This document shows positions 7,959 to 15,548 of a stretch of 64,000 bases of DNA, one piece after another. Numbering within the stretch: position 1 is the first letter of the stretch; each line of letters begins with the position of its first letter. The DNA comes from Curtobacterium sp. MCBD17_032 (GTDB lineage Bacteria; Actinomycetota; Actinomycetes; Actinomycetales; Microbacteriaceae): contig NZ_QKTO01000003.1 of the NCBI RefSeq assembly GCF_003234855.1, positions 248,001 through 312,000 on the forward strand, written 5' to 3'. A program made the position numbers and the translations under genes. The notes under the pieces were generated by a model, which was not told the origin of the DNA, ran no database searches, and saw only the letters and a list, made by a program, of their open reading frames with translations.

Positions 7959-8252
7959 TCAGTCCTGCCAGTCGATGGCCGCGCGGCTCGTGACCATCGC
8001 GCGGATCTCGGCGGCGGCGGCCTGGTGCTCCGGGTGGAACTGGTACTCGTCGAGCCCGGCGAGGTCGTCGAACGTCGCCACGACCGCCAGGTCCTGGTTC
8101 TTCCCCGGGTAGGCGACGTTCTCGACGACCTCGAGCGAGCGGATCGAGTCGACGACACCGACGAGACCGGTCAACAGCTCGCGCACGCGGGCGACGGACG
8201 CCGCGCGATCGAGGTCCTCGCGGAGCGTCCAGGAGACCACGTGACGGATCAT
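7959..8252 (-). CDS. Dabb family protein (stress-responsive A/B barrel)
   Basis: The 97-residue product starts MIRHVVSWTLRED and contains NVAYPGKNQDLAVVATFDDL and EYQFHPEHQ, the pattern of the Dabb ferredoxin-like fold, which forms dimeric barrels. Roles range from plant stress proteins to polyketide cyclases; none can be assigned here. It overlaps the upstream glutaredoxin-like gene by four bases, so the two form a coupled pair. Confidence 0.85.
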   Translation of the reverse strand: MIRHVVSWTLREDLDRAASVARVRELLTGLVGVVDSIRSLEVVENVAYPGKNQDLAVVATFDDLAGLDEYQFHPEHQAAAAEIRAMVTSRAAIDWQD

Positions 8253-8503
8253 GCGCGAGCCTCCGCGAGATCGAGCGCCCGGGCGAGTCGTTCGGCGTCG
8301 ACGTGCCAGTTACTGTGCACGCGGCCGTCGACGAGCACGACGGGGATGTCCTCCGCGTACTCGAGGCGGAGGGCGTCGTCGTCGAGGATCGACCGTTCCT
8401 CGAGGGTGACGCCGGGCCGGTCGGCGACGACGCGCTCGACGATCGGACGGGCGTCGTCGCAGAGGTGGCATCCGGGCTTGGTCAGGAGCGTCACGGCTGT
8501 CAT
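8249..8503 (-). CDS. glutaredoxin family protein
   Basis: The 84-residue protein is a minimal thioredoxin-fold redox protein of the YruB/DUF836-like type. It begins with a strand and the active site TKPGCHLCDDA (CHLC) and has the conserved IPVVLVDGR segment with the cis-proline near residue 54. Actinobacteria use such proteins as mycoredoxin-like or general thiol reductants, but the usual mycoredoxin CxxC context is not clear, so I do not name it so. TAGCCT at 8510-8515 lies six bases before the ATG, indicating a leaderless mRNA that continues into the Dabb gene. Confidence 0.88.
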   Translation of the reverse strand: MTAVTLLTKPGCHLCDDARPIVERVVADRPGVTLEERSILDDDALRLEYAEDIPVVLVDGRVHSNWHVDAERLARALDLAEARA

Positions 8504-8509
8504 GCGACC

Positions 8510-8515
8510 AGGCTA
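8510..8515 (-). promoter_or_regulatory. -10 box of the glutaredoxin-Dabb pair
   Basis: TAGCCT on the minus strand, six bases before the ATG at 8503, consistent with a leaderless transcript. Confidence 0.6.
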
Positions 8516-8653
8516 CCCGCGCCGGTGCGGGCGCTCCCGAGGCGCTCGCGAGCGTCGTCGCCAGCTGCAGCCCGGCCAGGCGGTGGGCCGGGCGGGGTAG
8601 GAGGACGGGGCCGACCCGACGCGGTTCGACCGTGTCGGCTCCACCCCGGAAAC

Positions 8654-8683
8654 GCAAGAGCCCCGGCGGACCGGGGCTCTTGC
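8654..8683 (-). terminator. hairpin terminator after bS22
   Basis: Perfect 13-bp arms (8654-8666 and 8671-8683) around a four-base loop, 15 bases downstream of the bS22 stop. The minus strand continues GTTTC, a weak T run. Confidence 0.8.
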
Positions 8684-8698
8684 TGCGGGTCTCTCGAC

Positions 8699-8797
8699 CT
8701 ACTTCTTGTTGCGACGCTGGTGGCGCGTCTTGCGAAGGAGCTTGCGGTGCTTCTTCTTCGCCATGCGCTTGCGACGCTTCTTGATGACAGAACCCAT
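8699..8797 (-). CDS. small ribosomal protein bS22 (AURKAIP1/COX24 domain)
   Basis: A 32-codon gene read as [20 protein letters not shown] then [12 protein letters not shown]. This is almost identical to the 33-residue mycobacterial small-subunit protein bS22 (Rv0500B type; annotated by NCBI as AURKAIP1/COX24 domain protein). More than half the residues are Lys, Arg or His. It would bind rRNA in the small subunit. It lies beside the small HTH gene 8945-9139 on the same strand, the same neighbour as in mycobacteria, and is followed by a strong hairpin. It is easily missed because of its length. Confidence 0.92.
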   Translation of the reverse strand: MGSVIKKRRKRMAKKKHRKLLRKTRHQRRNKK

Positions 8798-8944
8798 GTG
8801 GACCTCGCTCGGACTGATGCTGATGTACGGACACCGGGCCGATGAAGCCGCGGAAAATCAACCTGCCCGAGTCTACCGGCTGGCTGCTGCGATGTCGAAC
8901 GGCGTCGGATCGGGCGGCGACGGTCGGAGATGCGAGCGTCGGGG

Positions 8945-9139
8945 TCAGCCGACGTCGGCGATGCCGCCACGCAGGAGTTCCGCGACCGCCGACTCCGGCA
9001 CCCGGAACGACCGGCCGAAGCGGATCGCCGGGAGCTCACCCGCGTGGACCATGCGGTAGACCGTCATCTTGGAGACGCGCATCATCTCGGCGACCTCCGC
9101 GACGGTGAGGAAGCGCACGTCGTCGAAACTGCCGGTCAT
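8945..9139 (-). CDS. small excisionase-type helix-turn-helix DNA-binding protein
   Basis: The 64-residue product is almost wholly a MerR-like winged helix of the excisionase family: FLTVAEVAEMMRVSKMTVYR, then MVHAGELPAIRFGRSFRVPE. Despite the family name it is a chromosomal gene conserved across Actinobacteria (Rv0500A type) next to bS22; nothing phage-like surrounds it. The related BldC proteins bind DNA cooperatively as developmental regulators, so a regulatory or nucleoid role is likely, but the target is unknown. ATG at 9139 was chosen because the fold starts about eight residues later. Confidence 0.88.
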   Translation of the reverse strand: MTGSFDDVRFLTVAEVAEMMRVSKMTVYRMVHAGELPAIRFGRSFRVPESAVAELLRGGIADVG

Positions 9140-9225
9140 GGTCCGCCTTCGGGCTGGCTGGTGGTGTGACCTGTGTGGTCCCTGGTCACTGTAGGGGCGC
9201 GCGCAGCCCGGTGTCCAGCAGCGGT

Positions 9226-9741
9226 TCAGTCGTCCTCGGACCGCTTCGTGAAGCGGCGCCGGCTGCGGTCGACGACCCGCTCCCATCCCTGCTGGGCACC
9301 GGTGATCGCCACCGTCGCGCGGTGCGACGCTTCGGCCATCACACGGCCGAGTTCGGTGCCGACCTCGACGGTCGCCGTGCCGGCCGCGCCGCTCCTGCGG
9401 ACCGACACCGGCTGCCCGTCCGGCGTCCACGACGTGGTGGCCGGCGCCCCGTCCGCGTCCACGGCACGGGTGAACGGGGCGATCCACTCCTCGATGCCGA
9501 GCAGTGGCTCCGGGTCGAGCCGGTAGTAGCGGTGCTGCCCCTCCTCGCGGCTGGTCACGAGTCCGATGTCGCGGAGGACGCGGAGGTGCTTCGACACGGT
9601 CGGCTGGCTGACCCCGAGCCGCAGGACGAGCTGCCCGACGCTCAACTCGCCGCCGGTCGCGTCGGCCCCGAGGGCGGTGAGGAGCTCGCCCAGCAGCGCA
9701 CGCCGCGTCGGGTCCGCGACGACGCTGAAGATGTCGGCCAT
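9226..9741 (-). CDS. ArsR family transcriptional regulator
   Basis: The first 85 residues form an ArsR winged helix (MADIFSVVADPTRRALLGEL, then LGVSQPTVSKHLRVLRDIGL and a wing REEGQHRYYRLD). No CxC or similar metal-thiolate motif is present, so a metal sensor role is not supported. The 85-residue C-terminal part (residues 86-171) is not a known sensory domain to me and ends with a basic-acidic tail (RRRFTKRSEDD). It diverges from trkH across 73 bases; control of potassium uptake is possible but unproven. TAGCCT (9748-9753) sits six bases before the ATG, so the mRNA is probably leaderless. Confidence 0.88.
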   Translation of the reverse strand: MADIFSVVADPTRRALLGELLTALGADATGGELSVGQLVLRLGVSQPTVSKHLRVLRDIGLVTSREEGQHRYYRLDPEPLLGIEEWIAPFTRAVDADGAPATTSWTPDGQPVSVRRSGAAGTATVEVGTELGRVMAEASHRATVAITGAQQGWERVVDRSRRRFTKRSEDD

Positions 9742-9747
9742 GCGGCA

Positions 9748-9753
9748 AGGCTA
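9748..9753 (-). promoter_or_regulatory. -10 box of the arsR-like gene
   Basis: TAGCCT on the minus strand, six bases before the ATG at 9741. The divergent trkH promoter (TACCAT, 9771-9776 plus strand) lies about 20 bases away. Confidence 0.55.
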
Positions 9754-9814
9754 ACGGCGGCCGTGCGGATGTACCATGACGAACCGTCCCGCCCCATGTC
9801 CCCGGAGGCATACG

Positions 9815-11251
9815 ATGCTCGACCGCACCGAGCCGGTCCCGACCGTCGGGGACCTGTCGGGTCAGCGCCGCCCGGGGAAGCTCGTGACCGCCCTGCGCTC
9901 GTCACCCTCCCGGCTGGCGATCCTCGTCTTCATCGTGCTCATCTTCCTGTTCACGGCGCTGTTCATGACCCCGATGGCGTCGGCGGACGGGACCGTGACG
10001 CACTTCTCCGACGCCCTGTTCACCGCGGCGAGCGTCGTCTGTGTCACCGGCCTGGCGACGGTCGACATGGCGACGCACTGGTCGGTGTTCGGCAAGGTCC
10101 TCGTCGTCATCGGGACGCAGATCGGTGCGCTCGGCGTGCTCACCTTCGCGTCGATCCTCGGGCTCGTGGTCACCCGCCGCCTCGGGCTGCGCGCCAAGCT
10201 CATCGCGGCCGGGGACTCGAACCCGCTGCGCACGCACCACGGCGCCGTGCCGGAGGGCCAGGCGGTCCGTCTCGGCGACGTCGGCACGCTGCTGCTCACC
10301 GTCGCGGTGAGCACGCTGACGATCGAGGTCGTCATCGGCCTGCTGCTCCTGCCGAGCGTGCTCGTCACCGGTGTGCCCTTCTGGACGGCGGTCGGCGACT
10401 CCTTCTACTACTCGGCGATGGCCTTCACGAACACGGGCTTCGCTCCGAACGCCGACGGGCTCGACCCCTACGCGCACGACTACTGGTTCCTCACCCTCCT
10501 GATGATCGGCGTCGTCGCGGGTTCGATCGGGTTCCCGGTCATCCGGACCCTGACCAAGCAGCTCCGCTCCCCGCGCCGGTGGCCGATCCACGTCAAGCTC
10601 ACGCTCGCGACCAGCCTCGTCCTGCTCCTCGGCGGCACGGCCGCCTACATCGCACTCGAGGCGTCGAACCCCGAGACCTTCGGCCAGGAGGGCGCCGGAC
10701 GCACCGCCTTCCAGGCCCTGTTCCTGTCGACCATGACGCGCTCCGGCGGGTTCTCGCTCGTCGACTTCGACGAGCTGAACGGCTCGAGCCTGCTCGTGAC
10801 GGACATGCTCATGTTCATCGGTGGCGGCTCCGCCTCCACCGCCGGCGGCATCAAGGTCACGACGCTGGCCGTGCTCTTCCTCGCGGCCGTCGCGGAGGCC
10901 CGTGGTCGGCAGAGCATGGAGGCGTTCGGCCGGCGGATCCCGAGCGACGTCCTCCGCGTGGCGGTCGCGATCGTCCTGTGGGGTGCGACCATCGTCGCCG
11001 TCGCCACCGTCGTGCTGCTGCAGATCACCCACGAGCCGCTCGACCGCGTCCTGTTCGAGGTGATCTCGGCGTTCGCGACCTGCGGGCTGTCGTCCGGGGT
11101 GTCGGCCGACCTGCCGGAGTCCGGCAAGTACGTACTCGCGGCCACGATGTTCCTCGGTCGTGTCGGTACAGTGACCATCGCCGCCGCGCTCGCCGCCAGT
11201 CAGAGCCGGCAGCTGTTCCGCCGTCCCGAGGAGAGGCCGATCGTTGGCTGA
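9815..11251 (+). CDS. TrkH/KtrB-type potassium uptake channel subunit
   Basis: This 478-residue membrane protein forms the pore of a K+ (or Na+-coupled K+) uptake system. The four pore-loop repeats of the family are visible: TAASVVCVTGLATVD (near residue 70), YSAMAFTNTGFAPN, TMTRSGGFSLVD and SAFATCGLSSGVS, each with the selectivity-filter glycine. About eight main helices alternate with the loops. Start 9815 is decided by GGAGG at 9804-9808, six bases upstream; an ATG at 9776 is upstream of a clear ribosome site and is less likely. The TrkA gene overlaps its end by eight bases. Confidence 0.93.
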   Translation: MLDRTEPVPTVGDLSGQRRPGKLVTALRSSPSRLAILVFIVLIFLFTALFMTPMASADGTVTHFSDALFTAASVVCVTGLATVDMATHWSVFGKVLVVIGTQIGALGVLTFASILGLVVTRRLGLRAKLIAAGDSNPLRTHHGAVPEGQAVRLGDVGTLLLTVAVSTLTIEVVIGLLLLPSVLVTGVPFWTAVGDSFYYSAMAFTNTGFAPNADGLDPYAHDYWFLTLLMIGVVAGSIGFPVIRTLTKQLRSPRRWPIHVKLTLATSLVLLLGGTAAYIALEASNPETFGQEGAGRTAFQALFLSTMTRSGGFSLVDFDELNGSSLLVTDMLMFIGGGSASTAGGIKVTTLAVLFLAAVAEARGRQSMEAFGRRIPSDVLRVAVAIVLWGATIVAVATVVLLQITHEPLDRVLFEVISAFATCGLSSGVSADLPESGKYVLAATMFLGRVGTVTIAAALAASQSRQLFRRPEERPIVG

Positions 11252-11939
11252 CCGACACCGTCCGCACGCCCAGCAGGGTCCCGTCAGCCACGACGCCCCG
11301 GTCCTCGTGATCGGTCTCGGGCGGTTCGGTGCTGCGACCGCCGGGCAGCTCGAACGGCAGGGGCGCGACGTCCTGGTCGTGGACACGGACGCCGCCCTCG
11401 TGCAGAAGTGGTCGGACCGGGTGACGCACGCCGTCCAGGCCGACGCGACCGACATGGACGCGCTCAAGCAGATCGGCGCGCAGGACTTCGCCATCGCGGT
11501 CGTCGGCACCGGTTCGGACCTGGAGTCGAGCGTGCTCATCACGGCCAACCTGGTCGACCTCGGCGTCCCGCAGATCTGGGCGAAGGCGATCAGCCGGTCA
11601 CACGGCACGATCCTGAGCCGCATCGGCGCGAACCACGTGGTCTACCCGGAGCGCGAGGCCGGCGAGCGGACCGCGCACCTGGTGTCCGGACGGATGCTCG
11701 ACTTCATCGAGTTCGACGACGACTTCGCCGTGGTGAAGATGTTCCCGCCGCGGGCCGTCCGCGGCCGCGACCTCGCGACGACGGTCATCCGGACGCGCCA
11801 CGGCCTGACGGTGCTCGGCATCAAGCCGCCCGGTCAGGCGTTCGTGCCGGCGACGCCGGACAGTGTCATCGGCGAGGACGACGTCATCATCGTCTCGGGC
11901 ACGGAGACGGACCTCGAACGGTTCGCGGCGCTCGAGTAG
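11244..11939 (+). CDS. TrkA-family potassium uptake regulatory protein
   Basis: The 231-residue cytosolic protein is the RCK/KTN gating ring for the TrkH channel. An RCK_N Rossmann domain begins APVLVIGLGRFGAATAGQLE (GxGxFG nucleotide loop, acidic residue at VVDTD), and a TrkA_C domain spans about residues 145-231 (RGRDLATTVIRTRHGLTVLG). Such proteins bind ATP/ADP or NAD(H) and c-di-AMP in some Actinobacteria; which ligand applies here is not visible. Start is TTG at 11244, supported by the purine-rich GAGGAGAGG at 11228-11236 and by the eight-base overlap with trkH; no other start codon fits before the Rossmann domain. Confidence 0.93.
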   Translation: MADRHRPHAQQGPVSHDAPVLVIGLGRFGAATAGQLERQGRDVLVVDTDAALVQKWSDRVTHAVQADATDMDALKQIGAQDFAIAVVGTGSDLESSVLITANLVDLGVPQIWAKAISRSHGTILSRIGANHVVYPEREAGERTAHLVSGRMLDFIEFDDDFAVVKMFPPRAVRGRDLATTVIRTRHGLTVLGIKPPGQAFVPATPDSVIGEDDVIIVSGTETDLERFAALE

Positions 11940-11957
11940 CCCCGCCGGGGGTCGGGC

Positions 11958-12788
11958 TCAGAGCCGCGACAGCTCCTCGGCCCTGGCCATCGCTGCCCGG
12001 GCGGCGTGTTCGAGCACGTCGGCCAGGTCGGCGTCCTGCAGCACGGCCACGGCACGCTCGGTCGTGCCCTTCGGGCTGGTCACCGCGCGGCGCAGGTCGG
12101 CCGGCTCGCTGCCGGACCGCGCGAGGAGCTCGACCGCCCCGCGGACCGTGCCCTGCACCATCGTCCGTGCCTGGTCGGGGCTGAACCCGAGCGCCTCCGC
12201 GGACCGCTGCCACTGCTCGACGAACAGGAAGACGTAAGCGGGGCCCGACCCGGACACCGCGGACAGCGCGTCGAGCTGCGCCTCCGGGACGTCGAGGACG
12301 TCCCCGGACACGGCGAACACGGACGATGCGAGGGCGACCGCCTCGGCGTCGGCCGACGCGCCGGCACTGATCCCGGTGACCCCGAGGCCGACCCCGATCG
12401 GCGTGTTCGGGAGGGCACGGACGACACGGACGCCGGCAGGCACGTGGGCCTCCATGGAGGCGGTGGTCACGCCGACGGCGACGCTCACGACGACCGCGTC
12501 CGGCTGGAGGTCGGCGGCGACCTCGTCGAGCAGGTCCGCGACGCCGAAGGGCTTCACGCCGAGCACCACGACGCCGGCCCCGCGCACGGCGGCCCGGTTC
12601 GCGTCCGGGTCCACCTCGGACGCGACGGCGTGCAGCCCGGCGGACCGGTGTGCCGACGCGGACGCCTCGGACCGGGTGGTGACGGCCACGGAGTCCGGCG
12701 ACACCCCGGCGGCGAGGAGCCCCTGCAGGACCGCGCCGGACATGGAACCGACGCCGAGCATGGCGACGCGGGGCAGTGCGATGGTCAT
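11958..12788 (-). CDS. proC: pyrroline-5-carboxylate reductase
   Basis: ProC makes the last step of proline synthesis, reducing pyrroline-5-carboxylate with NAD(P)H. The 276 residues start with the Rossmann loop VAMLGVGSMSGAVLQGLL and end with the signature region AVSGSGPAYVFLFVEQW and RAVTSPKGTTERAVAVL, which form the dimer and substrate site. Length is normal. The neighbourhood of proC with the small HTH and bS22 genes recalls mycobacteria (Rv0500, 0500A, 0500B), here with the trk genes between them. TAGGGT (12795-12800) lies six bases before the ATG, so the mRNA is probably leaderless. Confidence 0.95.
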   Translation of the reverse strand: MTIALPRVAMLGVGSMSGAVLQGLLAAGVSPDSVAVTTRSEASASAHRSAGLHAVASEVDPDANRAAVRGAGVVVLGVKPFGVADLLDEVAADLQPDAVVVSVAVGVTTASMEAHVPAGVRVVRALPNTPIGVGLGVTGISAGASADAEAVALASSVFAVSGDVLDVPEAQLDALSAVSGSGPAYVFLFVEQWQRSAEALGFSPDQARTMVQGTVRGAVELLARSGSEPADLRRAVTSPKGTTERAVAVLQDADLADVLEHAARAAMARAEELSRL

Positions 12789-12794
12789 GGCCCG

Positions 12795-12800
12795 ACCCTA
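12795..12800 (-). promoter_or_regulatory. -10 box of proC
   Basis: TAGGGT on the minus strand, six bases before the ATG at 12788. Confidence 0.6.
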
Positions 12801-12879
12801 CCGACGACCGGGACCGTCCCGACGGCCGGCGGCCCAGTATCGTGGTCGAGGTCGGTACGAGAAGGGGTCGGACAGCCAC

Positions 12880-13836
12880 ATGAGCGCTTCCGGAGGGACC
12901 AAGGCGATCGTCGCCGCACTCGGTGCGAACGTCGGGATCGCGATCGTGAAGTTCGTCGCGGCGGCGATCAGCGGGTCCGCGTCGATGCTCGCGGAGGGCG
13001 TGCACTCCCTCGCCGACTCCGCGAACCAGCTGCTCCTGCTGCTCGGCGGCCGGCGGGCGAGGAAGGCCGCCGACGAGGAGCACCCGTTCGGTCACGGCCG
13101 TGAGCGGTACGTGTACGCCTTCGTCGTCTCGATCGTGCTGTTCTCGGTCGGCGGCGTGTTCTCGCTGTACGAGGGCATCGAGAAGTTCGCGCACCCGCAC
13201 CCGCTCGAGAACTGGTGGCTGCCGATGACCGTGCTCGTCATCGCGATCGGGCTCGAGGGCTTCTCGCTCCGCACGGCCCTGAAGGAGGCGCGGCCGCACA
13301 AGGGCGACCAGTCCTGGGTGCAGTTCGTCCGCCGGGCGAAGGCACCGGAGCTGCCGGTCGTGATGCTCGAGGACACCGCTGCCCTGACCGGCCTCGTCTT
13401 CGCGTTCTTCGGCGTCGGCCTGACGGTCGTCACCGGCAACGGGGTCTTCGACGCGATCGGCACGGTGCTCATCGCGGTGCTGCTCATCGCCGTCGCGCTC
13501 GTGCTCGGTGTCGAGACGAAGAGCCTGCTCGTCGGCGAGGGCGCCAGCTCCGGTGACGTCGCCCGGATCAAGCAAGCCGTGCTCGACGGCCCCGAGGTCG
13601 ACTCGGTGATCCACCTGAAGACCCTGTACCTGGGTCCGGACGAGCTCATGGTCGGCGTCAAGGTGGCGGTCGACGGCGACCGTCGTCTCGGGGACGTCGC
13701 CGCCGGCATCGACACGGTCGAAGAGCGCGTGCGCGCCGCGGTGCCGATCGCCCGGGTCATCTACATCGAGCCGGACGTCCGACGGGACGGGCCGCACCCG
13801 TCGACCGAGGCGATCGTGCTCCGCGCCGCCGACTGA
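12880..13836 (+). CDS. cation diffusion facilitator family transporter
   Basis: The 318-residue protein is a CDF-type proton-coupled metal efflux transporter. Six hydrophobic helices occupy residues 1-215; the metal-site motif in helix two reads EGVHSLADSANQ (HxxxD), and its partner in helix five is MLEDTAALTGL, where a glutamate-aspartate pair replaces the usual HxxxD. A cytoplasmic C-terminal domain (residues 220-318) ends with a region containing the usual beta-alpha-beta pattern. This variant pattern resembles the subgroup of Fe/Co/Zn exporters; the metal cannot be assigned. The start has AGAAGGGG about 12 bases upstream and a possible -10 box (TATCGT) near 12838. Confidence 0.9.
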   Translation: MSASGGTKAIVAALGANVGIAIVKFVAAAISGSASMLAEGVHSLADSANQLLLLLGGRRARKAADEEHPFGHGRERYVYAFVVSIVLFSVGGVFSLYEGIEKFAHPHPLENWWLPMTVLVIAIGLEGFSLRTALKEARPHKGDQSWVQFVRRAKAPELPVVMLEDTAALTGLVFAFFGVGLTVVTGNGVFDAIGTVLIAVLLIAVALVLGVETKSLLVGEGASSGDVARIKQAVLDGPEVDSVIHLKTLYLGPDELMVGVKVAVDGDRRLGDVAAGIDTVEERVRAAVPIARVIYIEPDVRRDGPHPSTEAIVLRAAD

Positions 13837-13886
13837 CGGACCGGTCCCGGCGGGCGGTCGGGCTCCTCAGCGGGCGCCCGGGCTCG

Positions 13887-14354
13887 TCAGCGGCGCCCGG
13901 CGAAGAAGGCGTCGAGGAGCGTCGCGCAGTCCTGCTCGAGCACCCCGGCGACGACCTCGGCGCGGTGTGGGAGCCGACGATCACGGGCGATGTCGTAGAC
14001 GCTGCCGCTCGCTCCGGCCTTGGGGTCCCACGCGCCGAACACGATCCGGGGGACGCGCGCGGCGAGCAGCGCCCCGGCGCACATCGGGCACGGCTCGAGC
14101 GTGACGACGAGCGTGTGCGCGGTCAGGTGCCAGTCCCCCGTGACCGCGGCGGCCGCGCGCAACGCCAGGACCTCGGCGTGCGCGGTCGGGTCCTGACGGG
14201 CCTCCCGTTCGTTGCGACCCACGGCGACGACGTCCCCCGCGGCGTCGAGCACGACGGCACCGACCGGGACGTCGCCGGTGGCCAGGCACGCCCGCGCCTC
14301 GGCCAGCGCCAGCTTCATGGCGGGGACGAACGGTCGTCCGGCCGGGTGCTCCAC
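13887..14354 (-). CDS. tadA: tRNA-specific adenosine deaminase
   Basis: TadA converts adenosine-34 of tRNA-Arg(ACG) to inosine. The 155-residue product has the cytidine deaminase zinc motifs TAHAEVLAL (His and catalytic Glu) and [12 protein letters not shown] (two Cys), plus [10 protein letters not shown] near the N-terminus. I favour the GTG at 14354 because TadA proteins have about ten residues before the first conserved helix; the ATG at 14318 would leave that helix exposed at residue 1. Upp is divergent across 70 bases. Confidence 0.9.
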   Translation of the reverse strand: MEHPAGRPFVPAMKLALAEARACLATGDVPVGAVVLDAAGDVVAVGRNEREARQDPTAHAEVLALRAAAAVTGDWHLTAHTLVVTLEPCPMCAGALLAARVPRIVFGAWDPKAGASGSVYDIARDRRLPHRAEVVAGVLEQDCATLLDAFFAGRR

Positions 14355-14411
14355 ACGTCCTCCACCCCGACGCCGACGACGGCCGCGACCGCCGGTCGGG
14401 GTGCGGCGCGG

Positions 14412-14417
14412 TACGCT
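14412..14417 (+). promoter_or_regulatory. -10 box of upp
   Basis: TACGCT seven bases before the upp ATG at 14425, consistent with a leaderless mRNA. Confidence 0.6.
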
Positions 14418-14424
14418 CGACCCT

Positions 14425-15060
14425 ATGCGAGTCCATGTCGCCGACCACCCGCTCATCACCCACAAGCTCTCGGTGCTCCGCGACCGGACCACTCCCTCCC
14501 CCACGTTCCGTGCCCTGACCGAGGAGCTCGTCACGCTCCTCGCGTACGAGGCCACGCGCAACGTCCGGGTCACGGCGACGCCGATCAGCACGCCGGTCGC
14601 GCAGACCATGGGCGTGGCCATCGCGAAACCCCGTCCGCTCGTCGTGCCGATCCTCCGCGCCGGACTCGGCATGCTCGAGGGCATGGTCAAGCTCGTCCCC
14701 ACGGCCGAGGTCGGCTTCCTCGGCATGGCCCGCGACGAGGAGACCTTCGAGCCGCAGACCTACGCCGAGCGGCTGCCGGACGACCTGTCGAACCGCCAGT
14801 GCTTCGTGCTCGACCCGATGCTCGCGACCGGTGGGACCCTCGCCGCAGCGATCGAGTTCCTCTTCGACCGCGGTGCGGTCGACGTCACGTGCGTCTGCAT
14901 CCTCGGCGCGCCCGAGGGCCTCGCCGCTCTCGAGAAGGCGGTCGGCGACCGTGACGTCACGATCGTCCTCGGCGCGCTCGACGAGCGCCTCGACGAGAAC
15001 GGGTACATCGTGCCCGGGCTCGGCGACGCCGGTGACCGGCTCTACGGCCTCGCCGACTAG
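14425..15060 (+). CDS. upp: uracil phosphoribosyltransferase
   Basis: Upp salvages uracil with PRPP to give UMP. The 211-residue protein opens [20 protein letters not shown], typical of the family, and has [15 protein letters not shown], the PRPP-binding loop [18 protein letters not shown], and the uracil-binding C-terminus [12 protein letters not shown]. Length and motifs are standard. It is a single-gene unit: a leaderless start after TACGCT and a strong hairpin directly after the stop. Confidence 0.96.
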   Translation: MRVHVADHPLITHKLSVLRDRTTPSPTFRALTEELVTLLAYEATRNVRVTATPISTPVAQTMGVAIAKPRPLVVPILRAGLGMLEGMVKLVPTAEVGFLGMARDEETFEPQTYAERLPDDLSNRQCFVLDPMLATGGTLAAAIEFLFDRGAVDVTCVCILGAPEGLAALEKAVGDRDVTIVLGALDERLDENGYIVPGLGDAGDRLYGLAD

Positions 15061-15076
15061 CGACCGCGCCACCCCC

Positions 15077-15119
15077 GGACGGGAGGCTGCCCACCGGACC
15101 GGTGGGCAGCCTCCCGTCC
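15077..15119 (+). terminator. perfect hairpin after upp
   Basis: 21-base arms (15077-15097 and 15099-15119), exact complements, starting 16 bases after the upp stop. The outer part carries the GGACGGGAGG word shared with other hairpins in the window. There is no T run. Confidence 0.8.
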
Positions 15120-15150
15120 GTCGTCATGTCGGGACTGTCCGCTCTCGTGA

Positions 15151-15196
15151 CCGTCCGAGCGGACGGTTGACACGGCGTTGGTATACCGCCGATACT
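15151..15196 (+). promoter_or_regulatory. strong promoter with inverted repeat abutting the -35 box
   Basis: TTGACA at 15167-15172 and GATACT at 15191-15196 are 18 bases apart, the best sigma-70-like promoter I see in the window. Immediately upstream is an inverted repeat, CCGTCCG-AG-CGGACGG (15151-15166), placed like an operator. The predicted start of transcription falls on the ATG at 15203. Confidence 0.7.
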
Positions 15197-15202
15197 CGGA
15201 CC

Positions 15203-15304
15203 ATGACTGCAACCCCGTCCACCCGAGCCCTCCGCGAGGCCAAGGGGACCGTCGGCATCATGATGCCGACCACGGCGGTCATGCGTTGTCGAATGTGTGC
15301 CTGA
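15203..15304 (+). CDS. leaderless 33-codon small ORF, Met/Cys-rich C-terminus
   Basis: A short ORF begins six bases after a near-consensus -10 box, so its ATG should be the 5' end of the mRNA and be translated. The product begins MTATPSTRALREAKGTVG and ends IMMPTTAVMRCRMCA; four of the last 14 residues are Met and two are Cys. I do not recognise a family. It lies 244 bases before the winged-helix gene at 15549 in the same direction. Possible roles are a cis-acting leader peptide that senses sulfur amino acids, as known for Cys-rich leaderless ORFs in mycobacteria, or a small protein in its own right. Confidence 0.5.
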   Translation: MTATPSTRALREAKGTVGIMMPTTAVMRCRMCA

Positions 15305-15548
15305 TCGGTACCCGTTCCAGCCGGATCCCCCGCGACACCACCCCCGTCGCGCGAGCGTGATCCCCCGGTGACGACCCCGTCGACGACGCGCACCACCGTC
15401 ACGAGGTCGGATCCCGTTCCCCCGGACGAGCCCCGTTCCCGCGCAGGGACCGCAGGGCGCCTCGGCGTACGCCGATCCGGGCCGACGCATTCGACACCGG
15501 CCGATGCCCCACCACCCTGGCTCGGCCGCCCCTCCCGGAGACCGCACC

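Noticed and set aside
8945-9139. Phage excisionase marking a mobile element
   Set aside because: The gene is the conserved chromosomal partner of bS22 and nothing nearby resembles integrase, phage or att sites.
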